From assembly GCF_010672455.1 (NCBI RefSeq), contig NZ_JAAHGO010000043.1, forward strand, positions 1 to 64,000: a DNA stretch of 64,000 nucleotides, in the 5' to 3' direction. The position numbers were made by a program, and so were the translations under genes. This DNA is from Okeania sp. SIO2C9 (GTDB lineage: Bacteria; Cyanobacteriota; Cyanobacteriia; Cyanobacteriales; Microcoleaceae). Within the stretch, counting starts at the first letter, position 1; each line of letters starts with the position of its first letter. Shown here piece after piece: positions 18,256 through 27,243 of the stretch. The notes beneath the pieces are model-generated. The model was not told the DNA's origin, made no database searches, and was given only the letters and a program-made list of their open reading frames with translations.

Positions 18256-19562
18256 AGTTCTCTCCCCTTAAATCGGAGATTATAACGGGAGCTTCTAGAA
18301 CAAAGATAATTGAACCCCAGTTTCAGAAGTTTCTTGTCTCACAGGCTGACCAACGTCTAAGCCTCCACAAGCAGACAAGATGATACCCACCTCGTTTAAT
18401 GCTTTATTTAATATGTTAATTGCAGCGTTCTCGTCTCTATCTAAAACCGTTTTACACTTAGGACAAGAATGAGTTCTGACTGATAAAGTTTTAGGTACTT
18501 TTTGACCACAATTACTACAATTTTGTGATGCATTGTGAGGGTTAACTTTTATTACATGAACACCGCGTTTTACCGCTACTGCATTCAACTTTTCAATAAA
18601 AGCTCCCCAGGCTACATCATAAATTGATTTTGATAGTTTAGTATTTCTAGCTAAACCTTTTATATTAAGGTCTTCTACAGCAATTAAGTCATATTTTTTA
18701 ACTAATTTATTAGCAGTTTTATAGTGGAAATCTTCTCTTTGTCTAGCAATATGTTGGTGTAATCTAGCTATTTTATTTTGTGCCTTTTTCCAGTTATTAG
18801 ACCCAATTTCTTTTCTAGCTGCTTTACTTTGTTTTCTAGCTAAATTAGATTGTGCTTTTCTATAGAAATTTGGAACAGAAACAGTCTCACCAGTATTAGT
18901 AGTTAAAAACTCTTTTAAACCTACATCAATACCTACAGAATTTTTGATATTATCTGTAGGAATTAAACTAGGAACTGACTTATCTTCCAAACTAAAACTA
19001 ATATAATAGCCGTCAGCTTTTTTAGTTATAGTTGCTGTTTTGATAACAAACCTATCTGGAATTGGTCTATGAACTATGACTCGAATCGCACCAAACCTCC
19101 TAGTAATTATTTGTTTTCCATCAAATTTAATTACTGCTTTGGGATGATTGACTCTACTGAAAGAAAATGACCTTAACTTTCCTGATTTTTTAAATCTTGG
19201 TCGTCCTCCACGTTTACCAGTTTTATCAGGTATTAGCCAACGCTTCCAGGCTTTATCTAACCTTTGTAAGTTAATTTGTTGAACTTCGTATGGAGATTTC
19301 TTTATAGTCAGGAAATAGCTTTTTTGTCTGTTTAAGTGCTGATTGCTGAAAATAATAATCTGGCAACTCTTGAATCTCGCCAATAGGACATGAAATTAAT
19401 GAACAACGGTCAACTTGACATCTAGTTCTATTTAACCAATCTAGTCTTTGACCTAAAGCATAATTCCAATGCCGTCGTAACAGTTCCAGCCAATAATCAA
19501 TTTTGACTGACTGTTTTGGGGTTAGCTTGATTTTATAGCAATGAGTAATTATCATAATTTTT
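18250..19562 (-). mobile_element. IS200/IS605-group element with tnpB only
   Basis: The element consists of a frameshifted tnpB and a CTCCC/GGGGAG hairpin at its 3' side (18264-18295 region). No tnpA-type HUH transposase is adjacent, so any movement would need one supplied in trans. Exact ends are uncertain. It sits between treZ and the HTH gene, splitting the trehalose block. Confidence 0.7.
18295..19555 (-). pseudogene. tnpB with a single frameshift
   Basis: Two overlapping frames together make one TnpB. The start (19555, MIITHCYKIKLTPKQSVKID to QQSALKQTKKLFPDYK) is in one frame; the rest (from KSPYEVQQINLQRLDKAWKR) is in another, the switch lying near 19300. All catalytic features of the RuvC-like nuclease are kept: GIDVGLKEFLTT (Asp), LIAVEDLNIKGL (Glu), LDRDENAAINIL (Asp), and the zinc finger CSNCGQ..CPKC. 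The C terminus, GVQLSLF, is a natural end. Combined length would be about 420 residues, normal for the family. One indel is the only visible damage, so loss is recent, or a sequencing error. TnpB is an omega-RNA-guided DNA nuclease that helps retain the transposon. Confidence 0.85.
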
Positions 19563-19670
19563 ATTATACACTTTACTGCTATTGTTAATTTCTTAACCCC
19601 TTAAACCTAATTACTTTAAAAAAAAAATTCTAAATTCCACTTCTTGTATTAGTTACATTATTAAAACCCT

Positions 19671-20227
19671 AACGTTATAGTTATGACTGTCTCATTAGTT
19701 AGTACCACCGAAGCAGCTTTTCTTCTAAATATCTCTACGGGTAGATTGCGTTTTCTACTAAATACTGGTCGTGTTATTGGTGCGAAAAAAGTCAAAAGAC
19801 TTTGGCAGATTCCCCTAAATCAGAGGGGAATGCCAGAAATTACGCCTGGTCGTCGTGGTCCAGAACCAACTTGGAACAAAAATCAACGCACAGCCAATAC
19901 TTTTATTCATGTTTTGCGAAAGACCATAGACTATAACCGAGACCATGGAACTTCTCATACAGCAGTCGCCGTAAAAGTAGGAGGTAAAAAAGATTATTGC
20001 CACGCTGTGAAAATTCATGGACCTTGCCAAATAGTGTATCAACCTCATAAACCTAATACAAGTCAAGCTGGAGGTGCCCGTCTGTGGATTGAAGTAGAAC
20101 CGGGAAATATAGTAGAGCGAGTATATTTCAGTAACGGAGATTATGGTCCGCCTCCGGAAGTGCTTCAGCAGCGGGCAAAACAAAAAAATCGAAAGGCTAA
20201 ACGCTGTGTATCTGCAACGTTATAGTT
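19671..20227. repeat. 12-bp direct repeats delimiting the HTH gene
   Basis: AACGTTATAGTT at 19671-19682 ends one base before the start codon; the identical 12-mer at 20216-20227 overlaps the stop codon. It could be an insertion footprint of a gene-sized cassette, paired operators, or chance. Confidence 0.55.
19683..20225 (+). CDS. Helix-turn-helix protein of unknown function
   Basis: The 180-residue protein begins with a MerR/excisionase-like helix-turn-helix: LVSTTEAAFLLNISTGRLRFLLNTGRVIGAKKVKRLWQIP, residues 5-45. A basic linker follows (RGMPEITPGRRGPEPTW), then a C-terminal domain I do not recognise (residues 65-160, with HTAVAVKVGGKKDYCHAVKI and ARLWIEVEPGNIVERVYFS) and a Lys/Arg-rich tail. 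It is probably a DNA-binding regulator or a small mobile-element protein. The gene is framed by identical 12-bp direct repeats AACGTTATAGTT at 19671-19682 and 20216-20227; the second contains the stop codon. It is divergent from the tnpB to its left and convergent with the VWA relic. Confidence 0.7.
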   Translation: MTVSLVSTTEAAFLLNISTGRLRFLLNTGRVIGAKKVKRLWQIPLNQRGMPEITPGRRGPEPTWNKNQRTANTFIHVLRKTIDYNRDHGTSHTAVAVKVGGKKDYCHAVKIHGPCQIVYQPHKPNTSQAGGARLWIEVEPGNIVERVYFSNGDYGPPPEVLQQRAKQKNRKAKRCVSATL

Positions 20228-20356
20228 TTTGACTACTATATATAGTGGTTTTGGGTGAATTTTGGGAAAGGTGTGTGGCGATCGCTCCTCCTTATCTATA
20301 AATTCTCTTAATGGAAGATAATAAAATAACAACGGTTTTCATTTTAGTAGACCAAA

Positions 20357-20384
20357 GTAGGGGTGAATGGCTATTCTCCCCTAG
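20357..20384. repeat. 28-bp near-perfect palindrome (P28 family)
   Basis: GTAGGGGTGAATGG followed by CTATTCTCCCCTAG; a diverged copy of the palindrome at 13-40. Confidence 0.6.
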
Positions 20385-20462
20385 AAAATAGTGTCTAAAA
20401 ATCAATCCTTATCTTGTGCCGATTCTGTAATAGGCAGAATTGAAATAGCAGGAGTTCCTTCT

Positions 20463-21062
20463 TCATTCCTGGAAACTTTTTTTGAGATTTTCAGCAATCG
20501 AGCGGAATAATTCAGGGAAACCATTGAACAACTTGGGAGATGTTTTAGGAGAGCCAAATTTTATCAGGTTAATGCTATCTACTCCCTGAACATTGACTAC
20601 AAAAAAATTGAGTTTATTTTCCTCTACAGCTTTCCAAGCACATTGCGTGGATTTTTGCCAATCCTTATCAATTATTTGCCAATTTGGGTCAGTTGGAGGG
20701 ATACCTATTATATAAAATAACCAAGGTTTTTGAGTGTCCTGAATATTATTACTTTGGTAATTATCCTGATAATTTTCTATTTCTTGTAATGCTAAATTAA
20801 TTCCTTTACCCATCATAGTTTCTGCTTCGGTTTTGAGAGGAGATGGGATAAATTCATCCATATTTACAAAATCTTGAATTCCTCGCCGATTACTATTAGA
20901 AGTGATGATAGCTAATTCCAGAGATTGGGATATTTTGCTACTCGGTTCAAATTCTTTTTTAAAAGCAGAAATTCCAGAATTTAAGAAATCTATACGTTCA
21001 CCAGACATGGAAGTAGATGTATCTACTACTAGAACAATTTGAACAGGAAGTTAAACCAATGA
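20463..21062 (-). pseudogene. VWA-domain protein, 5' end broken
   Basis: The frame encodes a von Willebrand factor A domain. The MIDAS loop DTSTSMSG lies just before and across the first ATG (21008): upstream codons read LPVQIVLVVDTST, but an in-frame TAA at 21051-21053 blocks extension. Beyond it, the reading frame seems shifted, and an R2 repeat (21077-21182) removes the rest. Downstream segments (DFLNSGISAFKKEF, SLELAIITSN, PWLFYIIGIPPTDPNW, LNFFVVNVQGVDSINL) fit a YegL/TerY-like VWA protein of about 220 residues. Starting at 21008 would cut the first strand and DxSxS metal site, so function is doubtful. Known relatives act with kinases or phosphatases in stress responses. Confidence 0.65.
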
Positions 21063-21076
21063 TTGTTTCATTCATT

Positions 21077-21182
21077 GGGTGCATCTAAATTTTGAAAAAA
21101 GCCAATTTTTGGCTTTTAAGGAAAAAGCAATAGACAACAGGGAATAGAAAAAAAGTATTTTTACAAAAATTCAGATGCACCC
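21077..21182. mobile_element. R2 MITE
   Basis: A 106-bp element with exact inverted ends GGGTGCATCT and AGATGCACCC and an interior like that of the copy at 5115 (in opposite orientation). Flanking octamers CATTCATT and TATTAATT agree at six of eight positions, perhaps a decayed target duplication. Confidence 0.8.
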
Positions 21183-21284
21183 TATTAATTAAAAAACTGA
21201 GAGCTGATAGCTAATACCTAAATGCTTACAAATAATTTTTCATCCATTAATAAAGCTGAGAGCTAACTGCTAATACCTAAATGC

Positions 21285-23408
21285 TTACAAACGCCTTAAA
21301 ACAACAATTGAACGTTCCATCACAGGAATAGGAACTTCACCTTGATATTGCTTACCATTTTCCACAAAACGAGACTTACTCGTATCAACAATAACTACCC
21401 AACTTCTATCTTGAAACTTAGGAGGAATTGTAAACTCTATCAATTCATAATGAGCATTAAAAAATATCATAAAACAATCATCAATAATCCTTTCCCCACG
21501 CTCGCCACTAGCAGGAATTTCCTCTCCATTTAAAAAGATACCAACAGCCTTAGCAAAATCAATATTCCATTGTTCCTCAGTCATTTCTCCACCATCGGGA
21601 TTATACCAACCTATATCACTCACATCCGAACCATGAATAGCACGACCTTGAAACCACTTACGTCTATGAAATACTGGATGTTGACAACGGAAATAAATTA
21701 ACTGTCGAGTAAAGTCTAATAAATCTGAATTTTCTACCTGTAAATTCCAATCTAACCAAGAAATTTCATTATCCTGACAATAGGCATTATTATTACCTTC
21801 TTGCGTCCGCCCAAATTCATCTCCACCTAATAACATTGGTACGCCCTGAGACAACATTAAAGTCACCAAAAAATTACGCCTTTGACGATTTCTTAAATCC
21901 AACACTTCTTGGTCGTCAGTTTCCCCTTCCTCTCCAGAATTCCAAGAACGATTATGTTCCTCTCCATCATTATTATCTTCCCCATTTGCCTCATTATGTT
22001 TTTCGTTATAACTAACTATATCGTTGAGAGTAAAACCATCATGAGCAGTTACAAAATTAATACTGGCATGAGGCAACCTACCATTAGAAGCATATAAATC
22101 AGAACTACCCGTAAAACGATAAGCAAATTCAGCTAATGTTTCCTCTTCTCCTCGCCAAAAATCTCTAACTGCATCTCTATATTTACCATTCCATTCCGAC
22201 CACAATAGAGGAAAATTACCAACTTGATAACCACCTTCTCCCACATCCCAAGGTTCAGCAATTAATTTCACATTGGAAATAACTGGGTCTTGATGCACAA
22301 TATCAAAGAAAGCTGCCAAACTATCCACTTCATATAATTCTCGCGCCAAAGCTGAAGCTAAATCAAATCGAAAACCATCAACGTGCATTTCCGTCACCCA
22401 GTAGCGCAGACTATCCATAATTAACTTCAATACCTGGGGGTGACGAACATTGAGAGAATTACCGCAACCAGTAAAATCCATATAGTAACGGGGGTCATCT
22501 TCTACCAGGCGATAATAAGCAGCATTATCAATACCTTTGAAGGATAAAGTTGGACCGAGATGATTACCTTCTCCAGTATGGTTATAAACTACATCCAATA
22601 TCACCTCAATACCAGCTTTATGTAAAGCCTTGACCATTTGTTTAAATTCTCGAACTTGTTCCCCTGCTTTACCACTAGAACTATAACCACTGTAGGGAGC
22701 AAAATAATTAATCGAGTCATAACCCCAATAATTAGATAATTCCTTATCAACTAAATGTCCTGGGTATCGGAGAAAGTGATGAACTGGCATTAACTCTACT
22801 GCCGTAATGCCTAAAGACTGAAGATAGGCGATCGCTGTTGGATGTGCTAACCCTGCATAAGTACCCCTCAGATTTTCTGGAATGTCAGGATGTAGTTTAG
22901 TAAACCCTCTGAGATGAATTTCATAAATTATTGTTTCGTGGTTGGCAATATTTAATAGTTGGTCATTTCCCCAATCAAAACTTTCATCAATCACCACAGA
23001 TTTTGGCATTAGATGAGCATCATCATCTAAGGTGCAGGCTAAATCTTTTTCTGGGTCATCCCAAGAATAGGCAAATATTTCTTGACCATAGAGTATATCC
23101 CCATCAATTGCTTTTGCGTAAGGGTCAATTAGTAGTTTATTGGCATTAAAACGATGGCCTTGGGATGGTTCGTAGGGGCCATGTACTCGAAATCCATATC
23201 TTTGACCTGGACCTATACCTGGTACATAGCTATGCCAGACAAAGTTACTAACTTCTGTCAGAGTGAAGCGTGTTTCTTGATTTTGCTTGTCAAATAGGCA
23301 AAGTTCAACCTTAGTAGCATTTTCAGAGAATATAGCAAAGTTAGTGCCTTTACCATCCCAGGATGCTCCTAGAGGATATGGTTTTCCAGGCCAAAGTGGT
23401 ACATACAT
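21285..23408 (-). CDS. glgX: Glycogen debranching enzyme, isoamylase type
   Basis: The 707-residue GH13 protein hydrolyses alpha-1,6 branch points of glycogen, releasing linear malto-oligosaccharides. The N-terminal CBM48 domain starts [38 protein letters not shown]. Barrel motifs: [12 protein letters not shown], nucleophile [10 protein letters not shown] (about 345), acid [13 protein letters not shown] (about 383), and [16 protein letters not shown] (about 452). [19 protein letters not shown] is specific to the GlgX/TreX group. Length is standard. In organisms with a TreY-TreZ route the gene is called treX, because it feeds chains to TreY. It is the first gene of the minus-strand trehalose block. 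The region upstream (23409-24176) is filled with REP-type repeats. Confidence 0.95.
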   Translation of the reverse strand: MYVPLWPGKPYPLGASWDGKGTNFAIFSENATKVELCLFDKQNQETRFTLTEVSNFVWHSYVPGIGPGQRYGFRVHGPYEPSQGHRFNANKLLIDPYAKAIDGDILYGQEIFAYSWDDPEKDLACTLDDDAHLMPKSVVIDESFDWGNDQLLNIANHETIIYEIHLRGFTKLHPDIPENLRGTYAGLAHPTAIAYLQSLGITAVELMPVHHFLRYPGHLVDKELSNYWGYDSINYFAPYSGYSSSGKAGEQVREFKQMVKALHKAGIEVILDVVYNHTGEGNHLGPTLSFKGIDNAAYYRLVEDDPRYYMDFTGCGNSLNVRHPQVLKLIMDSLRYWVTEMHVDGFRFDLASALARELYEVDSLAAFFDIVHQDPVISNVKLIAEPWDVGEGGYQVGNFPLLWSEWNGKYRDAVRDFWRGEEETLAEFAYRFTGSSDLYASNGRLPHASINFVTAHDGFTLNDIVSYNEKHNEANGEDNNDGEEHNRSWNSGEEGETDDQEVLDLRNRQRRNFLVTLMLSQGVPMLLGGDEFGRTQEGNNNAYCQDNEISWLDWNLQVENSDLLDFTRQLIYFRCQHPVFHRRKWFQGRAIHGSDVSDIGWYNPDGGEMTEEQWNIDFAKAVGIFLNGEEIPASGERGERIIDDCFMIFFNAHYELIEFTIPPKFQDRSWVVIVDTSKSRFVENGKQYQGEVPIPVMERSIVVLRRL

Positions 23409-23498
23409 AGATAAATTGAGAATTCTCCAGAATTAGAGGTATTTTTTTATATTTTATAACAGGAAACGGGGGGAGCTATCCAGGGTGAGCTATCCAGT

Positions 23499-23515
23499 GC
23501 GAGCTTCTAGCTCGC
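23499..23515. repeat. REP variant
   Basis: GCGAGCTTCTAGCTCGC: a REP-like inverted repeat with a different loop, at the outer edge of the tandem arrays upstream of glgX. Confidence 0.6.
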
Positions 23516-23656
23516 CAGAATATTATTAAAATTGTCAGAACATTATTAAAATTGTCAGAACATTATCAAAATTGTCAGAATATTATTAAAATTGTCAGAA
23601 CATTATTAAAATTGCCAGAATATTATTAAAATTGTCAGAACATTATCAAAATTTTC
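23516..23656. repeat. Seven 20-bp tandem units
   Basis: Units of form CAGAAYATTATYAAAATTGT, exactly 20 bp each, repeat seven times with one- or two-base differences. They resemble the downstream array at 24693-25205 (CAGAAYATAATTTCAATTTC), so the RAYT gene is bracketed by two related arrays. Confidence 0.9.
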
Positions 23657-23659
23657 GCC

Positions 23660-24165
23660 TGGTTTTGTATTATTAATACGCGAGCAAGATGCTCGCACTG
23701 GGTGGCAAAAAAATCACCATCAAATTACCAGAAGATAATTAAAAATTCTACCAATTTTGTATTATTAATACGCGAGCAAGATGCTCGTGCTGGGTGGAAA
23801 AAATCACCATCAAATTCCCAGAATATAATTAAATTTATATCAATTTTGTATTATTAATACGCGAGCAAGATGCTCGCACTGGGAGGCAAAAAATTACCAT
23901 TAAATTCCCAGAATATAATTAAATTTATATCAATTTTGTATTATTAAACGCGCGAGCAAGATGCTCGTGTTGGGAGGCAAAAAATTACCATCAAATTCCC
24001 AGAATATAATTAAATTTATATCAATTTTGTATTATTAATACGCGAGTAAGATGCTCGCACTGGGAGGCAAAAATCACCATCAAATTCCCAGAATATAATT
24101 AAATTTATATCAATTTTGTATTATTAATACGCGAGCAAGATGCTCGCACTGGGTAGAAAAAATCA
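23660..24165. repeat. Six tandem ~90-bp units, each with a REP hairpin
   Basis: GCGAGCAAGATGCTCGC (or one- or two-base variants) lies at 23680, 23772, 23861, 23952, 24042 and 24131, a period of 89-92 bp. Each is preceded by TTTTGTATTATTAATAC and followed by ACTGGG.GGCAAAAAATCACC. The stem GCGAGCA/TGCTCGC with an AGA loop is the REP-type sequence expected to be recognised by the adjacent transposase. Confidence 0.9.
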
Positions 24166-24176
24166 TCATCAAAATT

Positions 24177-24647
24177 ATGAAAAAATCTCCTAAATTTCAA
24201 TTTATAGAACCTACTTATTTCATCACATTTGTCACCTGGGAAAGATCAGAATTAACCCCAGAAGCACGGGAAATAGTTTTAAATTCATTCTTATTTTTTC
24301 ACAAACAAAGATATCAAATTTTGAGCGTCGTAATTATGCCAGATCATGTACATTGTTTAATCGTACCTTTTCTGAAACAGGAATCAGAATATTGGTCAAT
24401 TGGAAGTATTCTGCATAGTATTAAAGGCTATAGTGCCAAGGAAATTCCTAAAGTTATAAAGCACATTGGTAAAGTTTGGCAAGATGGCCGACACGAGAGA
24501 TTAATTAAAAGTCAAAAAGAAATGATAGACGTCTGGGAATACATCAGACAAAACCCAGTCAAAGCTGAATTGGTAAATCAACCAGAAGAATATCCTTTTT
24601 TCTGGGAATTAGACAGAAATTCATCCCCATATTTTCAGAATAATTAA
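24177..24647 (+). CDS. REP-associated tyrosine transposase (RAYT)
   Basis: The 156-residue protein is a Y1 HUH nuclease related to IS200 TnpA. The metal-binding HUH motif is in VVIMPDHVHCLIVP (His-Val-His, about residues 58-65), preceded by YFITFVTWERSELT. The catalytic Tyr is probably in the helix DVWEYIRQNPVKAEL (YIRQNP is the RAYT hallmark). RAYTs cut single-stranded REP hairpins and are thought to spread them. The gene starts 12 bases after the last tandem REP unit and ends shortly before an inverted REP (24676-24692), so it is flanked by REPs in opposite orientation, as expected for a RAYT locus. The size is slightly small but complete. No disabling change is visible. Confidence 0.92.
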   Translation: MKKSPKFQFIEPTYFITFVTWERSELTPEAREIVLNSFLFFHKQRYQILSVVIMPDHVHCLIVPFLKQESEYWSIGSILHSIKGYSAKEIPKVIKHIGKVWQDGRHERLIKSQKEMIDVWEYIRQNPVKAELVNQPEEYPFFWELDRNSSPYFQNN

Positions 24648-24675
24648 AATTCCTATCCAGGGCGAGCTACCGAGG

Positions 24676-24692
24676 GCGAGCATCTTGCTCGC
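24676..24692. repeat. REP hairpin, inverted orientation
   Basis: GCGAGCATCTTGCTCGC, the reverse complement of the upstream REPs, 29 bases after the RAYT stop codon. Confidence 0.85.
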
Positions 24693-25205
24693 CAGAATAT
24701 AATTTCAATTTCCAGAATATAATTTCAATTTCCAGAATATAATTTCAATTCCCAGAATATAATTTCAATTCCCAGAATATAATTTCAATTTCCCCAGAAC
24801 ACAATTTCAATTTCCCCAGAACACAATTTCAATTCCCAGAATATAATTCAATTTCCAGAAGATAATTTCAAATTCCTAGAACATAATTTCAATTTCCCAG
24901 AAGATAATTTCAATTTCCTAGAACATAATTTCAATTTCCCAGAATATAATTTCAATTTCCCAGAACATAATTCAATTCCCCAGAAGATAATTTCAATTTC
25001 CAGAAGATAATTCAATTTTCCAGAACATAATCTCAATTCCCAGAATATAATTCAATTTCCCAGAACATAATTTCAATTTCCAGAAGATAATTCAATTTCC
25101 AGAACATAATTTCAATTTCCAGAAGATAATTCAATTTCCAGAAAATAATTCCAATTCCCCAGAAAATAATTTCAATTTCCCAGAACATAATTTCAATTCC
25201 TAACA
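24693..25205. repeat. About 25 tandem 18-22-bp units
   Basis: Units of form CAGAAYATAATTTCAATTTC repeat head to tail about 25 times, with variants such as CAGAAGATAATTCAATTTC. There are no unique spacers, so it is not CRISPR. Short open frames through it (many SGKLK repeats on the minus strand) are artefacts of the repeat. Confidence 0.9.
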
Positions 25206-25228
25206 GGTTTGGTATTATTATTAAATAG

Positions 25229-25245
25229 GCGAGCAAGATGCTCGC
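25229..25245. repeat. REP hairpin
   Basis: GCGAGCAAGATGCTCGC in the same orientation as the tandem REPs; it ends the RAYT locus 28 bases before the kinase gene. Confidence 0.85.
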
Positions 25246-25273
25246 ACTCGATAGCTGATAACCGATAACTAAA

Positions 25274-27115
25274 ATGACTCAATGTTTAAATCCTGACTGT
25301 TTAAAATCTAACCCCCCACAAACAATATTCTGTCAAAGTTGTGGTGAAAAATTAGTTTTAGCCGAACGTTATCGCGCTCTAAAAATTATTGGGCAAGGAG
25401 GTTTTGGCAGAACTTTTCAAGCTGTAGATGAATATAAACCTTCAAAACCTTTTTGTGTAATTAAACAATTTTTTCCTCAAGCACAAGGAACTAAAACTTG
25501 AGAAAAAGCTGCCGAATTATTTGCTCAAGAAGCTGAACGTTTAGATGGTTTAGGTAGACATCCACAAATTCCCGAACTTTTGGCATATTTTACTCAGGAT
25601 AATCGACAGTATTTAGTACAAGAATTTATCGACGGGCAAAATTTACAACAGGAATTAGAAGATTCAGGAGCTTTTGATGAAAGTCAAATTTTGGAGTTGT
25701 TAAAAAGTTTATTGCCTGTGTTGGAATTTATTCATTCTCAGCAGGTAATTCACCGAGATATTAAACCAGAGAATATTATTAGGAGAAAGAATAATAATCA
25801 ATTAATATTGGTAGATTTCGGGGCAGCTAAATATGCCACAAAGACTGCTTTAGCTGTGACGGGAACTGTTATAGGTTCTGCCGGATATGCTGCACCAGAA
25901 CAAGCAGTAGGAAAAGCAACTTTTGCTAGTGATATTTATAGTTTGGGTCTGACTTGTATTCATTTATTAACTCAAGTAGAACCTTTTGATTTATTTGATG
26001 TGAGTGAAAATGATTGGGTTTGGCGAGATTATTTAAAGTCGAGTGTGAGTGATAGAGTTGGAGAAATCTTGGATAAAATGATTGTTGCAGGAACTAAGAA
26101 AAGGTTTAAAAATGTAGGAGAAATTTTGTCTCTTATTCTGCCTAACTATCAAAGAAAAATACAGCCTACTGTTCCATCGCAAATATCTCAACCATCAATT
26201 ATTCAGCCTACCAATCAACTACAAAAACAATTTACTTCTCCGCCAGAAATATCTAAATCATCAATGCCCTGTGTTTTCTATTCAACAGAATCAGAGAAAG
26301 GAGAAGTATTTACTTTTGAAGTTCCAACTGTCAATATATCCGGCTATATTACTCACCGCACCCAGGGAAGTGCTAGGCAAAACATCGAAGATTTAGGTAA
26401 TGGTATTAAATTAGAAATGGTTTATATTCCTGGGGGAAGTTTTACCATGGGTTCCCCAGACAATGAAGAGGGAAGAGAGAAAAATGAAGGTCCGCAACAT
26501 GAAGTTACTCTCCAACCTTTTTATATGAGTAAATATCCAATTACTCAACAACAATATCAAGTTATGATGGGAAATAATCCTTCTAATTTTAGAGGAAAAA
26601 ACCGCCCAGTAGAAACTGTGAGTTGGTATGACGCTATAGAGTTTTGCAAAAAGCTATCTAGGAAAACTGGGAAAATTTACAGGTTGCCTAGTGAAAGTCA
26701 GTGGGAATATGCTTGTCGAGCAGGAACAACAAAACCTTTTTATTTTGGAGAAACTATAACGTCTGAGTTAGTTAACTACAACGGTAACTATCCTTATGCT
26801 TATGCTCCTAAAGACAAATGTCGGCAAGAAACAACCGATGTAGGAACTTTTCCTCCCAATGCTTTTGGTTTATACGATATGCACGGCAATGTGTTGGAAT
26901 GGTGTCAGGATATCTGGCACGGTAATTATAATGGAGCGCCTACCGACGGAAGTTCTTGGGAAACTGAAGGAGATAGCAATAGAAGAATGCTCCGTGGCGG
27001 TAGCTGGAACAACAATTCTAGGTATTGCCGGAGTCCCAGGCGTAACGACTGCGATGCCGACGGCTTCATCAACTATAGGGGTTTTCGGATTGTCTCGTCT
27101 GTCTCTGGTTCCTAG
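25274..27115 (+). pseudogene. Ser/Thr kinase-FGE domain fusion split by an in-frame TGA
   Basis: One frame of 613 codons is interrupted only by TGA at 25499-25501. The first 75 codons hold a zinc ribbon (CLNPDC..CQSCGEKL) and the kinase N-lobe (GQGGFGRTFQA, invariant Lys in CVIKQFF). After the TGA the kinase resumes (EKAAELFAQEAERL, VIHRDIKPENII at about residue 159, VDFGAAKYA at about 180, SAGYAAPEQ). From about residue 374 a formylglycine-generating-enzyme/sulfatase-modifying domain (C-type-lectin fold) follows: MVYIPGGSFTMGSPDNEEGR, YPITQQQYQVMMG, RLPSESQWEYACRAGT, NAFGLYDMHGNVLEWC, LRGGSWNNN, GFRIV. Such kinase-FGE fusions are common in cyanobacteria and some are targets of diversity-generating retroelements. 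The single nonsense codon cuts between ATP-binding Lys and catalytic loop; the C-terminal part could be made separately from TTG 25580 or later. Confidence 0.85.
26990..27115 (+). other. Candidate DGR variable region at the 3' end of the FGE domain
   Basis: The C-terminal codons run LRGGSWNNN, then a stretch at 27044-27076 where nine of eleven codons end in C (AAC GAC TGC GAT GCC GAC ...), although the rest of the gene prefers A/T in third position. GAC, TGC, GAT, GGC, TTC and TAT can all be derived from AAC/AAT by changing only A, the signature of adenine-directed mutagenesis. The position just before GFRIV and the stop fits variable regions of C-type-lectin-fold DGR targets. No template copy or DGR reverse transcriptase was found in the window. 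Confidence 0.6.
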
Positions 27116-27243
27116 GATTCTTCCCCTCTTTTCTTTTCCCCTTGTTCCCTTTATCCTTCTTTCCTCTTTCCTTTGAATCGCACTAACGCGCGTCGAAATT
27201 TTTTTGAAATTCCCTTACTGCAATAAATTAAAATTATTCCACA

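Noticed and set aside
24693-25205. Regular short repeats that might be a CRISPR array
   Set aside because: Units of 18-22 bp follow each other directly with no unique spacers, no long identical repeat and no cas genes; they belong to the RAYT/REP locus.
24848-25236. Minus-strand open frames encoding SGKLK-like peptide repeats
   Set aside because: They are translations of the tandem repeat array, with no start signal and with frame changes between units.
26859-27176. A 105-codon frame overlapping the end of the kinase-FGE gene
   Set aside because: A shadow in another frame; the LRGGSW..GFRIV reading of the FGE domain is clear.
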